Source of the DNA: Burkholderiaceae bacterium
GTDB lineage: Bacteria; Pseudomonadota; Gammaproteobacteria; Burkholderiales; Burkholderiaceae_E
Assembly (NCBI GenBank): GCA_023954135.1
Contig: JAMLIN010000024.1
Location: 1-59,056 of the forward strand
DNA: 59,056 bases
Direction: 5' to 3'
Made by a program: the position numbers and the translations under genes. The notes under the pieces are model-generated. The model saw only the letters and a list, made by a program, of their open reading frames with translations. It was not told the DNA's origin and ran no database searches. Positions 46,865-54,462 of the stretch are shown here, in pieces. Every line of letters starts with the position of its first letter. Position 1 is the first letter of the stretch.

Positions 46865-47890
46865 ATGCACGCACAGTCAAGAATCCTGATCGTCAAGCTG
46901 ACTTCGCTGGGCGATGTGATCAAGACCCTGCCGGTCGTCGACGACATCCGGCAACGACGTCCGGGCGTTTCGATAGACTGGGTCGTCGAACGACCCTGCG
47001 ACACGCTGCTTGCCCTGCATCCCGGAATCGACCGCGTGATTCCGCTCGAGCTGCGCCGCTACCGTCAGGAACGCCGGTACTGGAAAGGCTTTCGCGCCGC
47101 TCTACAGGATCTTGGGGGCTTGCGCGCAAGAAACTACGATCTGATCATCGACCTGCAGGGCAGGATGAAGAGCTCGCTGGTTTCCTGGTTGGCCCGTGGT
47201 GAAGTGACCGGACCGGCGCCGGGGCCGGCCAGCGAGCCGCACTACCATCGCCTGTATCGGACCGTCATCGCGCGAAGCATGTTCACGCATGACGATGCCA
47301 TCGCCACGAATCGCGCGCTGTGCGCGCAGGCACTGGACTACACCGTGCCGATGACCACGCCGCGCTACGGCTTGCAGCCGTCCCCTTCGCGAGCGAGCGG
47401 GCTGATCCCGTCGTCCGGCTTCGCGGTGCTGGTCCATGGCAGCTCGCGTCCCGAGAAGTGCTGGCCGGAAACGAGCTGGATCGAGATCGGGCGCGCGCTG
47501 GCGCAAAGAGGGATCGTCTGCCTGCTGCCCTGGGGCGATGCCGGCGAAGCGGGGCGCGCCGGCAGGCTGGCAGCGGCGATCGACGATGCGGTCGTGCCGC
47601 CGCAGCGCGTCTCGCTTGCCGACTGGACCGGCGTGCTGGCTGCCGCCACGGTCGTCGTCGGCGTGGACAGCGGGCTGACCCACCTGGCGGCGGCCTGCGC
47701 AGTGCCGACCGTCGCGATCTTCACCGCGACGCGCGCCGCCTCGTTCGGGGTCGCGGGCGAAGCGCCGTGCCTGAACCTCGGCGACACCGGCGCGACAGTG
47801 ACGAGCGGGGAGGTCATCACCGCCATCGACGAACTGCTCGCCAACGCCCGCTCCAGGCTTGATCGCTCCCTCGAGACCGCCGTGGCTTGA
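46865..47890 (+). CDS. waaC: Lipopolysaccharide heptosyltransferase I
   Basis: The 341-residue GT9 glycosyltransferase starts ILIVKLTSLGDVIKTLPVVDDIR, followed by DWVVER, YDLIIDLQGRMKSSLVSWLA and the heptose-nucleotide motif ATVVVGVDSGLTHLAAACAVPTVAIFTAT. It adds the first heptose to Kdo in the LPS inner core at the cytoplasmic face of the inner membrane. Its presence shows a Gram-negative host. Confidence 0.92.
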   Translation: MHAQSRILIVKLTSLGDVIKTLPVVDDIRQRRPGVSIDWVVERPCDTLLALHPGIDRVIPLELRRYRQERRYWKGFRAALQDLGGLRARNYDLIIDLQGRMKSSLVSWLARGEVTGPAPGPASEPHYHRLYRTVIARSMFTHDDAIATNRALCAQALDYTVPMTTPRYGLQPSPSRASGLIPSSGFAVLVHGSSRPEKCWPETSWIEIGRALAQRGIVCLLPWGDAGEAGRAGRLAAAIDDAVVPPQRVSLADWTGVLAAATVVVGVDSGLTHLAAACAVPTVAIFTATRAASFGVAGEAPCLNLGDTGATVTSGEVITAIDELLANARSRLDRSLETAVA

Positions 47891-47969
47891 AGCTCGATCC
47901 ACTCTTGTCGAATGTCCACAAGGGATACCGCCACGTACCATTGGGAGGGTCTTCCCGAGGAGGCATCCG

Positions 47970-48404
47970 ATGACGAGTGTTCCAGCCTGGATGGCGTTCG
48001 CCCTGGGATCGGCGTTCTTCGCGGGCGCCACGGCGGTTCTCGCCAAACTGGGCGTGGTCGGCATCAACTCGAACCTGGCGACATTCGTTCGTACGAGCGT
48101 CGTCCTTCTGGTCTGCGCCGGCATCGTGTCCGCACGCGGGGAATGGGTGTGGCCGGAGCAGGGATTCCGCATGAGGCCCCTGGCGTTTCTTCTCCTGTCC
48201 GGCGTGGCGACCGGCCTGTCCTGGCTGTGCTACTTCCGGGCGCTGCAACTGGCTCCCGTCTCCGTCGTTGCGCCGATCGACAAGCTGAGCGTGGTCTTCG
48301 CGATCATGCTGGGCATCGTCGTGCTCGGAGAGCCGGTCACCTGGCGTCTCGCCCTCGGCTCGGCCCTGATCGTCGGTGGTGCCCTGGTGATCGCGAGCGG
48401 ATAG
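47970..48404 (+). CDS. Half-size EamA-family membrane protein
   Basis: The 144-residue protein has four or five hydrophobic helices, including MAFALGSAFFAGATAVLAKLGVVGIN and WLCYFRALQLAPVSVVAPIDKLSVVFAIMLG, and ends in the typical EamA tail LGSALIVGGALVI. GAGGAGG lies before the ATG. It is one EamA unit, where full DMT transporters have two, so it probably dimerises. Confidence 0.83.
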   Translation: MTSVPAWMAFALGSAFFAGATAVLAKLGVVGINSNLATFVRTSVVLLVCAGIVSARGEWVWPEQGFRMRPLAFLLLSGVATGLSWLCYFRALQLAPVSVVAPIDKLSVVFAIMLGIVVLGEPVTWRLALGSALIVGGALVIASG

Positions 48405-48512
48405 CAGGTTCGGCGGCAAACCGGCCGGAGGCCTCGCACCGCCTTTCGAAAATGACAGGAAGATAACGAGAACACGAGTATGTTGCACGGGTAATGAAAA
48501 TACGAACAACTA

Positions 48513-48531
48513 TCGTTTGATAATCGCAATC
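48513..48531. promoter_or_regulatory. Candidate Fur box upstream of the iron-binding protein gene
   Basis: TCGTTTGATAATCGCAATC matches the 19-base Fur consensus at 11 positions, with TGATAATC in its centre. It is about 60 bases before the binding-protein start and the sequence around it is AT-rich. Iron-dependent repression is suggested but not proven. Confidence 0.45.
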
Positions 48532-48592
48532 TTCGCGGCCGCCCAGCGGCACGCGCCACCCGAGTTCGTCGATACTCCCGCAGGATGCCCCC

Positions 48593-49639
48593 ATGAAGCC
48601 CGCCCGGATGTCACTCCTTCGTTTCCTTGCGCGCCTTGGTGCGCTGCTGGCCACCACTTCGATGGCGGGCCTGGCCATGGCGGCCGGTGAGGTCAATCTC
48701 TACACGACCCGCGAGCCGGCGCTGATCCAGCCACTGATCGACGCCTTCACCAGGGAGCAAGGCGGGATCAAGGTCAATACCGTGTTCATCAAGGATGGCC
48801 TTCTCGAGCGGGTCAGGGCCGAAGGCGCGCGTTCGCCCGCCGACGTATTGATGGCGGTCGACATCGGCAACCTGATCGATCTGGTGGGCGGCGGTGTTAC
48901 GCAGCCCGTCGCATCGGCGACCCTTGAGTCCGCGTTGCCGGCGAACCTCCGCGATCCGCAGGGTCACTGGTTCGCCCTGTCGCTGCGCGACCGGGTGTTG
49001 TATGCGGACAAGGACCTGCCGATCACCAGATTCACATACGAGGAGCTGGCGGATCCCCGGTGGAAGGGCAAGGTCTGCATCCGCTCCGGCCAGCATCCCT
49101 ACAACACGTCCCTGATAGCTGCCATGATCGTCAACAACGGCGAGGCCGAGGCGGAGCGTTGGTTGCGCGGGGTGAAGGCCAATCTGGCGCGCAAGGCCGC
49201 CGGCGGGGACCGGGATGTGGCGCGGGACATCCTGGGCGGCATCTGCGACATCGGCATCGCCAATTCCTATTACGTCGGTCAGATGAAGAATGCGACCGCC
49301 GGCAGCGACGCCCGCAAGTGGGGCGATGCCATCAAGGCTATCCGGCCGACCTTCGCGAAGACCGGCGGGACCCACGTCAACATTTCCGGTGCGGCAGTGG
49401 CCGTGCATGCGCCGAACAAGGACAACGCGATCAGGTTGCTCGAATACCTCGTCTCCGAACCTGCCCAGGCCATCTACGCCCAGGGCAACTACGAATATCC
49501 GATCCGCGCCAACGTGTCCCAGAACCCGGTCATGTCCGCCCTGGGCCCGATGAAGGTGGATTCGTTGTCCGTTGCGGAGATCGCGAGGTACCGCAGGCAG
49601 GCCAGCCAGCTGGTGGACAAGGTAGGCTTCGACAATTGA
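48593..49639 (+). CDS. fbpA: Iron(III) ABC transporter periplasmic binding protein (FbpA/FutA-like)
   Basis: The 348-residue protein has a signal peptide (LLRFLARLGALLATTSMAGLAMA, cleavage near 30). EVNLYTTREPALIQPLIDAFTREQGGIKVNTVFIKDGLLERV is the usual start of FutA/FbpA proteins, and GICDIGIANSYYVGQM contains the Tyr-Tyr iron ligands. It binds ferric iron in the periplasm and passes it to the permease encoded downstream. The 146-base gap after it holds two hairpins. Confidence 0.92.
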   Translation: MKPARMSLLRFLARLGALLATTSMAGLAMAAGEVNLYTTREPALIQPLIDAFTREQGGIKVNTVFIKDGLLERVRAEGARSPADVLMAVDIGNLIDLVGGGVTQPVASATLESALPANLRDPQGHWFALSLRDRVLYADKDLPITRFTYEELADPRWKGKVCIRSGQHPYNTSLIAAMIVNNGEAEAERWLRGVKANLARKAAGGDRDVARDILGGICDIGIANSYYVGQMKNATAGSDARKWGDAIKAIRPTFAKTGGTHVNISGAAVAVHAPNKDNAIRLLEYLVSEPAQAIYAQGNYEYPIRANVSQNPVMSALGPMKVDSLSVAEIARYRRQASQLVDKVGFDN

Positions 49640-49669
49640 GGGTGATCGAGCCCCGCCGGGGTCACCCTC
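49638..49669. terminator. Stem-loop after the binding-protein gene
   Basis: GAGGGTGA (49638-49645) pairs with TCACCCTC (49662-49669), with an inner CCCC/GGGG stem. It begins at the fbpA stop codon. Such hairpins between binding protein and permease genes commonly stabilise the upstream mRNA or attenuate read-through. Confidence 0.55.
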
Positions 49670-49682
49670 GGGTCTCGCTGCC

Positions 49683-49704
49683 ATGGCCATCCTCGGATGG
49701 CCAT
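49683..49704. terminator. Second stem-loop between fbpA and fbpB
   Basis: ATGGCCATC and GATGGCCAT form a perfect 9-bp stem closed by a CTCG tetraloop. It follows the first hairpin by 13 bases. It has no long T-run, so it may be an attenuator or an mRNA-stability element. Confidence 0.5.
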
Positions 49705-49785
49705 TGTCATTGACATGCCCATGGTTCACGCTCGACGTGACCGGGGCCGGGGGGTGGGGATGCCCGGTAGAGAGAGCGATCGAGC

Positions 49786-51432
49786 GTGCTGAGGGCAGGC
49801 ACGGGCGGACGCGGGCCGGCGGCCCTTGCAGGGGCGGTGGCCATCGCATCCCTGGTCGTGCTGCCGATCGTGGTGCTGGCGGGGCACGCGCTCATGGCGG
49901 ATGCCTCGCACTGGGTGCATCTGGCAGAGTACGTGCTGCCGCAGGCCTTGCGCAACACCGTGCTGCTGTTGTCGGGCGTTGCCGTCCTCGTGGCGGTGCT
50001 CGGCACCGGTAGCGCCTGGCTGGTGACAGCCTATGACTTCCCTGGCCGCGGGATGCTCACCTGGGCTCTGCTGCTGCCGCTGGCGGTTCCGACCTACATC
50101 ATCGCGTTCGCCTATCTGGATCTTCTGCATCCCATCGGCCCGATCCAGACCGGCCTGCGTACCCTGCTGGGCTATGACAGTCCCCGCCAGTTCCGCCTCC
50201 CGGACCTGCGCTCCCTGCCGGGGGCGATTCTCGTCCTCGGCTTCGTGCTGTACCCCTATGTGTACCTGACCACCCGGGTCATGTTCATGAGCCAGGCCGC
50301 CAGCCTGCTCGAGGCTGCCCGGACGCTTGGCGCCGGCCGGCGCGAGGTGTTTCGCGAGGTGGCGCTGCCGATGGCGCGCCCGGCCATCGCCGTGGGCATG
50401 AGCCTCGCGTTGCTCGAAGCGCTGAACGACATCGGGGCATCGGAGTTCCTCGGCGTGCAGACACTGACGGTATCGGTCTACACGACCTGGATCACTCGCT
50501 CGGACCTCGGGGCGGCCGCCCAGATCGCGCTTGCCATGTTGCTCATGGTCGTCGGCCTGATCCTGCTGGAGCGCCATGGCCGCAGGCGGCAACGGTTCGC
50601 GAACGCACAACGCATGCGTCCGATGCAGCCCCGGCGCCTGCGAGGTCCCGCCGCGGCAGGGGCGTTGTTGCTCGGCTCCCTGCCCGTGGCGGTGGGCTTC
50701 GTCGTGCCGGCCCTGTATCTGATGAGCGAGACCCTGAAACGGCTGAACCTGGTCGGAGGGGTTTCGAGCCAGCTGTCGAGGGCGCTCTTCAATACGCTCA
50801 TGGTCGCCACCACCGCCACCTTGCTGGCGGTAGCCTGCGGCCTCGTGCTGGCCTGGGCGGGCCGTACGTTGAGGGACAGCGATGTATCCGGCCTTCCCCG
50901 GATCTGCGTGCGCCTGGCCAGCCTCGGCTACGCGGTGCCCGGCACGGTGCTGGCGATCGGCCTGCTGACCCCGTTGCTGTTCGTCGATCGGGTGCTCGGG
51001 CAGATGCTCGACTACTCCGGCCTGCTGCTCATGGGGACGACCACCGCGCTGGCGATCGCCTATGTCATCCGTTTCGTGGCCATTCCCGCCGGCAGCATCG
51101 AGGCTGGTCTGACACGCATCCCGCCATCGCTGGAACAGGCTTCGCGCCTGCTCGGCGAGAGCCCGGCCGGCACGCTGCGGCGGGTACACCTGCCCCTGCT
51201 GAAGCCGGCGCTGGCTGCCAGCGCCATGCTGGTGTTCGTCGACACGATGAAGGAGCTACCCGCCACCTTGCTGCTGCGTCCGCTGAATTTCGACACCCTG
51301 GCCACGTGGCTGTATGCGGAGGCCGCCCGAGGCACCTACGAGGAAGGGGCTGTCGCAGCGCTGGCGATCGTGGCGACGGGCCTGCTGCCCGTGGTCCTGC
51401 TGGCCCGAACCAACCTGAGAATGCACTCCTGA
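49786..51432 (+). CDS. fbpB: Iron(III) ABC transporter permease (FbpB-like, GTG start)
   Basis: This 548-residue permease has two homologous halves of six helices each. Conserved EAA-type loops are SLLEAARTLGAGRREVFREVALPMARPAI in the first half and SLEQASRLLGESPAGTLRRVHLPLLKPAL in the second. It moves iron across the inner membrane. The GTG at 49786 is chosen; the protein begins VLRAGTGGRG before the first helix. Confidence 0.88.
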   Translation: MLRAGTGGRGPAALAGAVAIASLVVLPIVVLAGHALMADASHWVHLAEYVLPQALRNTVLLLSGVAVLVAVLGTGSAWLVTAYDFPGRGMLTWALLLPLAVPTYIIAFAYLDLLHPIGPIQTGLRTLLGYDSPRQFRLPDLRSLPGAILVLGFVLYPYVYLTTRVMFMSQAASLLEAARTLGAGRREVFREVALPMARPAIAVGMSLALLEALNDIGASEFLGVQTLTVSVYTTWITRSDLGAAAQIALAMLLMVVGLILLERHGRRRQRFANAQRMRPMQPRRLRGPAAAGALLLGSLPVAVGFVVPALYLMSETLKRLNLVGGVSSQLSRALFNTLMVATTATLLAVACGLVLAWAGRTLRDSDVSGLPRICVRLASLGYAVPGTVLAIGLLTPLLFVDRVLGQMLDYSGLLLMGTTTALAIAYVIRFVAIPAGSIEAGLTRIPPSLEQASRLLGESPAGTLRRVHLPLLKPALAASAMLVFVDTMKELPATLLLRPLNFDTLATWLYAEAARGTYEEGAVAALAIVATGLLPVVLLARTNLRMHS

Positions 51433-51435
51433 ACC

Positions 51436-52209
51436 ATGGCCGTCCTGCTGGAACTCGATCATGTGAACCTCGCCTACGATACGCCGCGAGGCATGCGCGC
51501 GGTGACCAGCGACCTCTGCCTGGAGCTGGTACGCGGGCACATCGGCTGCCTGCTCGGCGCTTCGGGCTGCGGCAAGTCCACCGTCCTGCGCGCGATCGCG
51601 GGCTTCGAGCCGGTACGGCAGGGCCGCATCACGCTCGAAGGCAGGCTCCTGTCCTCGCCCCGGCATCTGGTGGCTCCGGAAGCGCGACGCGTGGGCATGA
51701 TGTTCCAGGACTACGCGCTGTTTCCCCACATGAACGTGGCGCGTAACGTCGGGTTCGGATTGCGTCGGCTGGACCGCTCGCGGCGCGAAGCCCGCGTGGT
51801 GGAGCTGCTGGAGATGGTGGGCCTGGCGAGGGCCGGAGAGAGCTTCCCTCATGAGCTGTCGGGCGGCCAGCAGCAGCGCGTGGCCCTGGCGCGGGCTCTT
51901 GCTCCGTCCCCAGAGTTGCTGCTGCTCGACGAGCCCTTCTCCAATCTCGACTCCGACACGCGCGAGCATCTGGCGGCGGAGGTGCGGGACATCCTGCGCT
52001 CGACCGGCCAGACGGCCATCCTCGTGACCCACAACCAGGCGGAGGCGTTCGCGATCGCCGATCGCATCGGCAGCCTGTCCGGGGGGCGACTCCAGTACTG
52101 GGATACGCCCGCGGCTCTGCGCGACCGTAGCGGCCGATTGCCGGCGAGGGTACCGCAGCCGGAGCATCGAGGTGGCTCGCCGCACGCTCCCGACCCTCTG
52201 TGTGCCTGA
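51436..52209 (+). CDS. fbpC: Iron(III) ABC transporter ATPase, short form (FbpC-like)
   Basis: The 257-residue ATPase has Walker A GASGCGKST, Q-loop MMFQDYALFPHM, signature LSGGQQQR, Walker B LLLLDEPFSNLD and the H-loop VTHNQAEA. Full FbpC chains have about 350 residues with a C-terminal TOBE domain. Here the family match ends at WDTPAAL and a short Arg/Pro-rich tail follows. Truncation or an old frameshift is likely, but the catalytic core is complete. The gene overlaps nothing and lies 3 bases after the permease. Confidence 0.88.
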   Translation: MAVLLELDHVNLAYDTPRGMRAVTSDLCLELVRGHIGCLLGASGCGKSTVLRAIAGFEPVRQGRITLEGRLLSSPRHLVAPEARRVGMMFQDYALFPHMNVARNVGFGLRRLDRSRREARVVELLEMVGLARAGESFPHELSGGQQQRVALARALAPSPELLLLDEPFSNLDSDTREHLAAEVRDILRSTGQTAILVTHNQAEAFAIADRIGSLSGGRLQYWDTPAALRDRSGRLPARVPQPEHRGGSPHAPDPLCA

Positions 52210-52237
52210 TCGCGCAAGACACGGAGGTTCGGCGGCG

Positions 52238-52924
52238 ATGCGCATACTCGTGGTGGAGGATGATCCGAAGCAGGCGGACTATCTGCGCAAGGGCCTGATG
52301 GAAGCCGGCGGGCATACGGTCGACGTCGCGCACCGCGGCGACGATGGGCTGCACCTTGCCACGGTGGAGCGCTATGACCTGTTCGTGCTGGACGTCATGT
52401 TGCCCGTCCTGGACGGATTCGGCGTGCTGGCCGGACTGCGGCGCGTATCGGATGCTCCGGTCCTGATGCTCACCGCGCGTGACCGGGTGGAGGACAGGGT
52501 GCACGGCTTGCAGAGCGGCGCCGACGACTATCTGGTCAAGCCCTTCGCCTTCTCCGAACTCCTGGCGCGGGTGCAGGCCTTGTTGCGCCGTAGTGGCGGA
52601 CGACGTGATGACGACGGAAGCCGGCTTCATCTGGCCGACCTCGAGCTCGATCCCCGCCGGCGCCGCGCCTATCGATCCGGGCGGCAGATCACGCTCACCG
52701 CACAAGAGTACTCGTTGCTGGCGTTGCTCCTGCAGCGCCAGGGGGAAGTCCTGTCGCGCAACGAGCTTGCCGAGCAGCTCTGGGGGGTGAGCTTCGACAG
52801 CGACACGAACGTGGTGGAGGTGGCGATCCGGCGCCTGCGCCTGAAGCTCGAGCACCCCTCGGAAGAGAAGCTGCTTCACACGATACGGGGGATGGGCTAT
52901 GTCCTCGAGCGACGTGAAAACTGA
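52238..52924 (+). CDS. OmpR-family response regulator (CusR/IrlR-like)
   Basis: The 228-residue protein has a receiver domain (VVEDDPKQADYLRKGLMEAG, D52 in FVLDVMLPVLDG, LVKPFAFSELLAR) and a winged-helix C-terminus (ITLTAQEYSLLALLLQRQGEVLSRNELAEQLW, VEVAIRRLRLKLE). The pattern is that of heavy-metal response regulators. It follows the iron transporter by about 30 bases and precedes its kinase and a TonB receptor, so it probably controls this locus. Confidence 0.9.
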   Translation: MRILVVEDDPKQADYLRKGLMEAGGHTVDVAHRGDDGLHLATVERYDLFVLDVMLPVLDGFGVLAGLRRVSDAPVLMLTARDRVEDRVHGLQSGADDYLVKPFAFSELLARVQALLRRSGGRRDDDGSRLHLADLELDPRRRRAYRSGRQITLTAQEYSLLALLLQRQGEVLSRNELAEQLWGVSFDSDTNVVEVAIRRLRLKLEHPSEEKLLHTIRGMGYVLERREN

Positions 52925-52963
52925 CACGGCAGGGGTGGCGAGCCGAGGCTCCCAGGGCATGCG

Positions 52964-54355
52964 ATGACAGGGCTCGGCCAGTGGCGCCGGTCGCTGCATC
53001 TCCGCCTGGCGAGCCTCCTGGTGCTGGTCGTCGCCATGACGTTCCTTGTCGTGGGGACCGTGCTTTTCAAGGTTCTGGAGGCGCGGCTGGTCGCCCATGA
53101 CCATGATCTGCTGCGACATCAGGCGCGGTGGCTGGCGGGAGCGGAGCCTGCGGGCGACGGCGATGGCCCGCGCGACCTGCGGCGCCGCATGGCCATGCTG
53201 AGCAGCATGCAGCCGGGCCTGCGATCGAGCCTGCAGACGACTGCCACTGGAGATGTCTCCCTGGCAGGGCTCGATGGCGGCACGCCGATCCGCCGCGAGC
53301 TCCTCGATGGAGAGGCGTTCGATGTGCTGGACCTGTCCGTCCATGCGGAGGATCTTGCCGTCGGCCAGCTACGCCTGATGGCTCCCGCGGCGCAACGCCA
53401 GTCCACGTTGCGTCGCTTTGGCCGCATCATCCTGGTCGGGAGTCTGGCGGGAAGCCTGCTCGCCGCGCTCGTGTCGATGCGCGCTGTGCGCTGGAGCCGG
53501 GACCGTCTGCAACGGCTTTCCCGGGACGCTCGCGTCGCCGGACATGGCGGACGGCTTTCCATCGAAGACGTGGACGTCGAGCTCGTCGACCTGGTCGAAG
53601 CTTTCAACAGCTCGCTGGACCAGCTGGAATCCGCCTATCGGCAATCGGAAGGATTCAGCGCCGACGTGGCCCACGAATTGCGTTCGCCTCTTGCCACGCT
53701 GATCGGCGGAACGCAGTTCGTGCTCAGCCGGGAGCGTACGTCCGAGCAGTTGAGGGACGCCCTGGCTTCGAACCTGGAGGAGCTGGAACGCCTGAAGAAC
53801 CTGGTCAACGACATGCTGTTTCTCGCTCGCGCCGATCGGGGCGAGCGCGCCCAGAGCCTGGAGCGCGTGGATCTCGGCCTGGTCGCCGATGCCATGATCG
53901 ACTACTGCGGCGCGCTTGTCGATGAAGCCGGACTGAGTGTCCCGCGCATCGGTTCGGCTTCCGCAGTATGCAACGACGCGCTGGTCCGCCGCGCCATGGT
54001 CAATCTGCTGTCAAATGCGATCCGGCATGCCCAGGGTGAGCGCCAGGTCGAGCTGCACCTCGAGGCCCTGCCCGGCAAGGTGAGGATCTGGGTGTTCAAC
54101 TCGGGCAATCCCATTCCGGAAGACGTCGCGAAGCGGATGTTCGACCGGTTCTTCCGCGCCAACGTGTCCCGCTCCGATCACACTGTCCATCATGGCCTGG
54201 GTCTCGCGATCGTTCATGCCGTAGCACGCATGCACGGCGGCAGCGTGTTCGCGCGGATCGATGCGGATGGCAATTCGATCGGCTTCGAGATCCCGAGCGC
54301 GCTGGCTTCCGGACAGGTGCGGGTGCGTGATGCGGTCCGTGAAGCGCCCGGGTAG
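52964..54355 (+). CDS. Heavy-metal-type sensor histidine kinase (CusS-like)
   Basis: The 463-residue kinase has two membrane helices (about 16-36 and 150-170) and a periplasmic sensor of about 110 residues. The HAMP-like region is followed by the H-box GFSADVAHELRSPLATLIGGTQF, the N-box NLLSNAIRHAQGERQ and the lid GLGLAIVHAVARMHGG. Domain order fits CusS/IrlS kinases. It may sense iron, another metal or a siderophore. Confidence 0.88.
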   Translation: MTGLGQWRRSLHLRLASLLVLVVAMTFLVVGTVLFKVLEARLVAHDHDLLRHQARWLAGAEPAGDGDGPRDLRRRMAMLSSMQPGLRSSLQTTATGDVSLAGLDGGTPIRRELLDGEAFDVLDLSVHAEDLAVGQLRLMAPAAQRQSTLRRFGRIILVGSLAGSLLAALVSMRAVRWSRDRLQRLSRDARVAGHGGRLSIEDVDVELVDLVEAFNSSLDQLESAYRQSEGFSADVAHELRSPLATLIGGTQFVLSRERTSEQLRDALASNLEELERLKNLVNDMLFLARADRGERAQSLERVDLGLVADAMIDYCGALVDEAGLSVPRIGSASAVCNDALVRRAMVNLLSNAIRHAQGERQVELHLEALPGKVRIWVFNSGNPIPEDVAKRMFDRFFRANVSRSDHTVHHGLGLAIVHAVARMHGGSVFARIDADGNSIGFEIPSALASGQVRVRDAVREAPG

Positions 54356-54410
54356 GCATGCGTCGACGCGGATGACGAGATTGTCATTTTCAGATCATCG
54401 CGGCGTCAGT

Positions 54411-54429
54411 GCGAATGCATACACTTCTC
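54411..54429. promoter_or_regulatory. Weak candidate Fur box before the TonB receptor
   Basis: GCGAATGCATACACTTCTC matches the Fur consensus at about 10 of 19 positions. It lies in an AT-rich stretch 34 bases before the receptor start. The call is weak and rests on the iron-linked context. Confidence 0.3.
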
Positions 54430-54462
54430 ATTCTTATTTAATCAGAATGGGAATCTCTCTCC

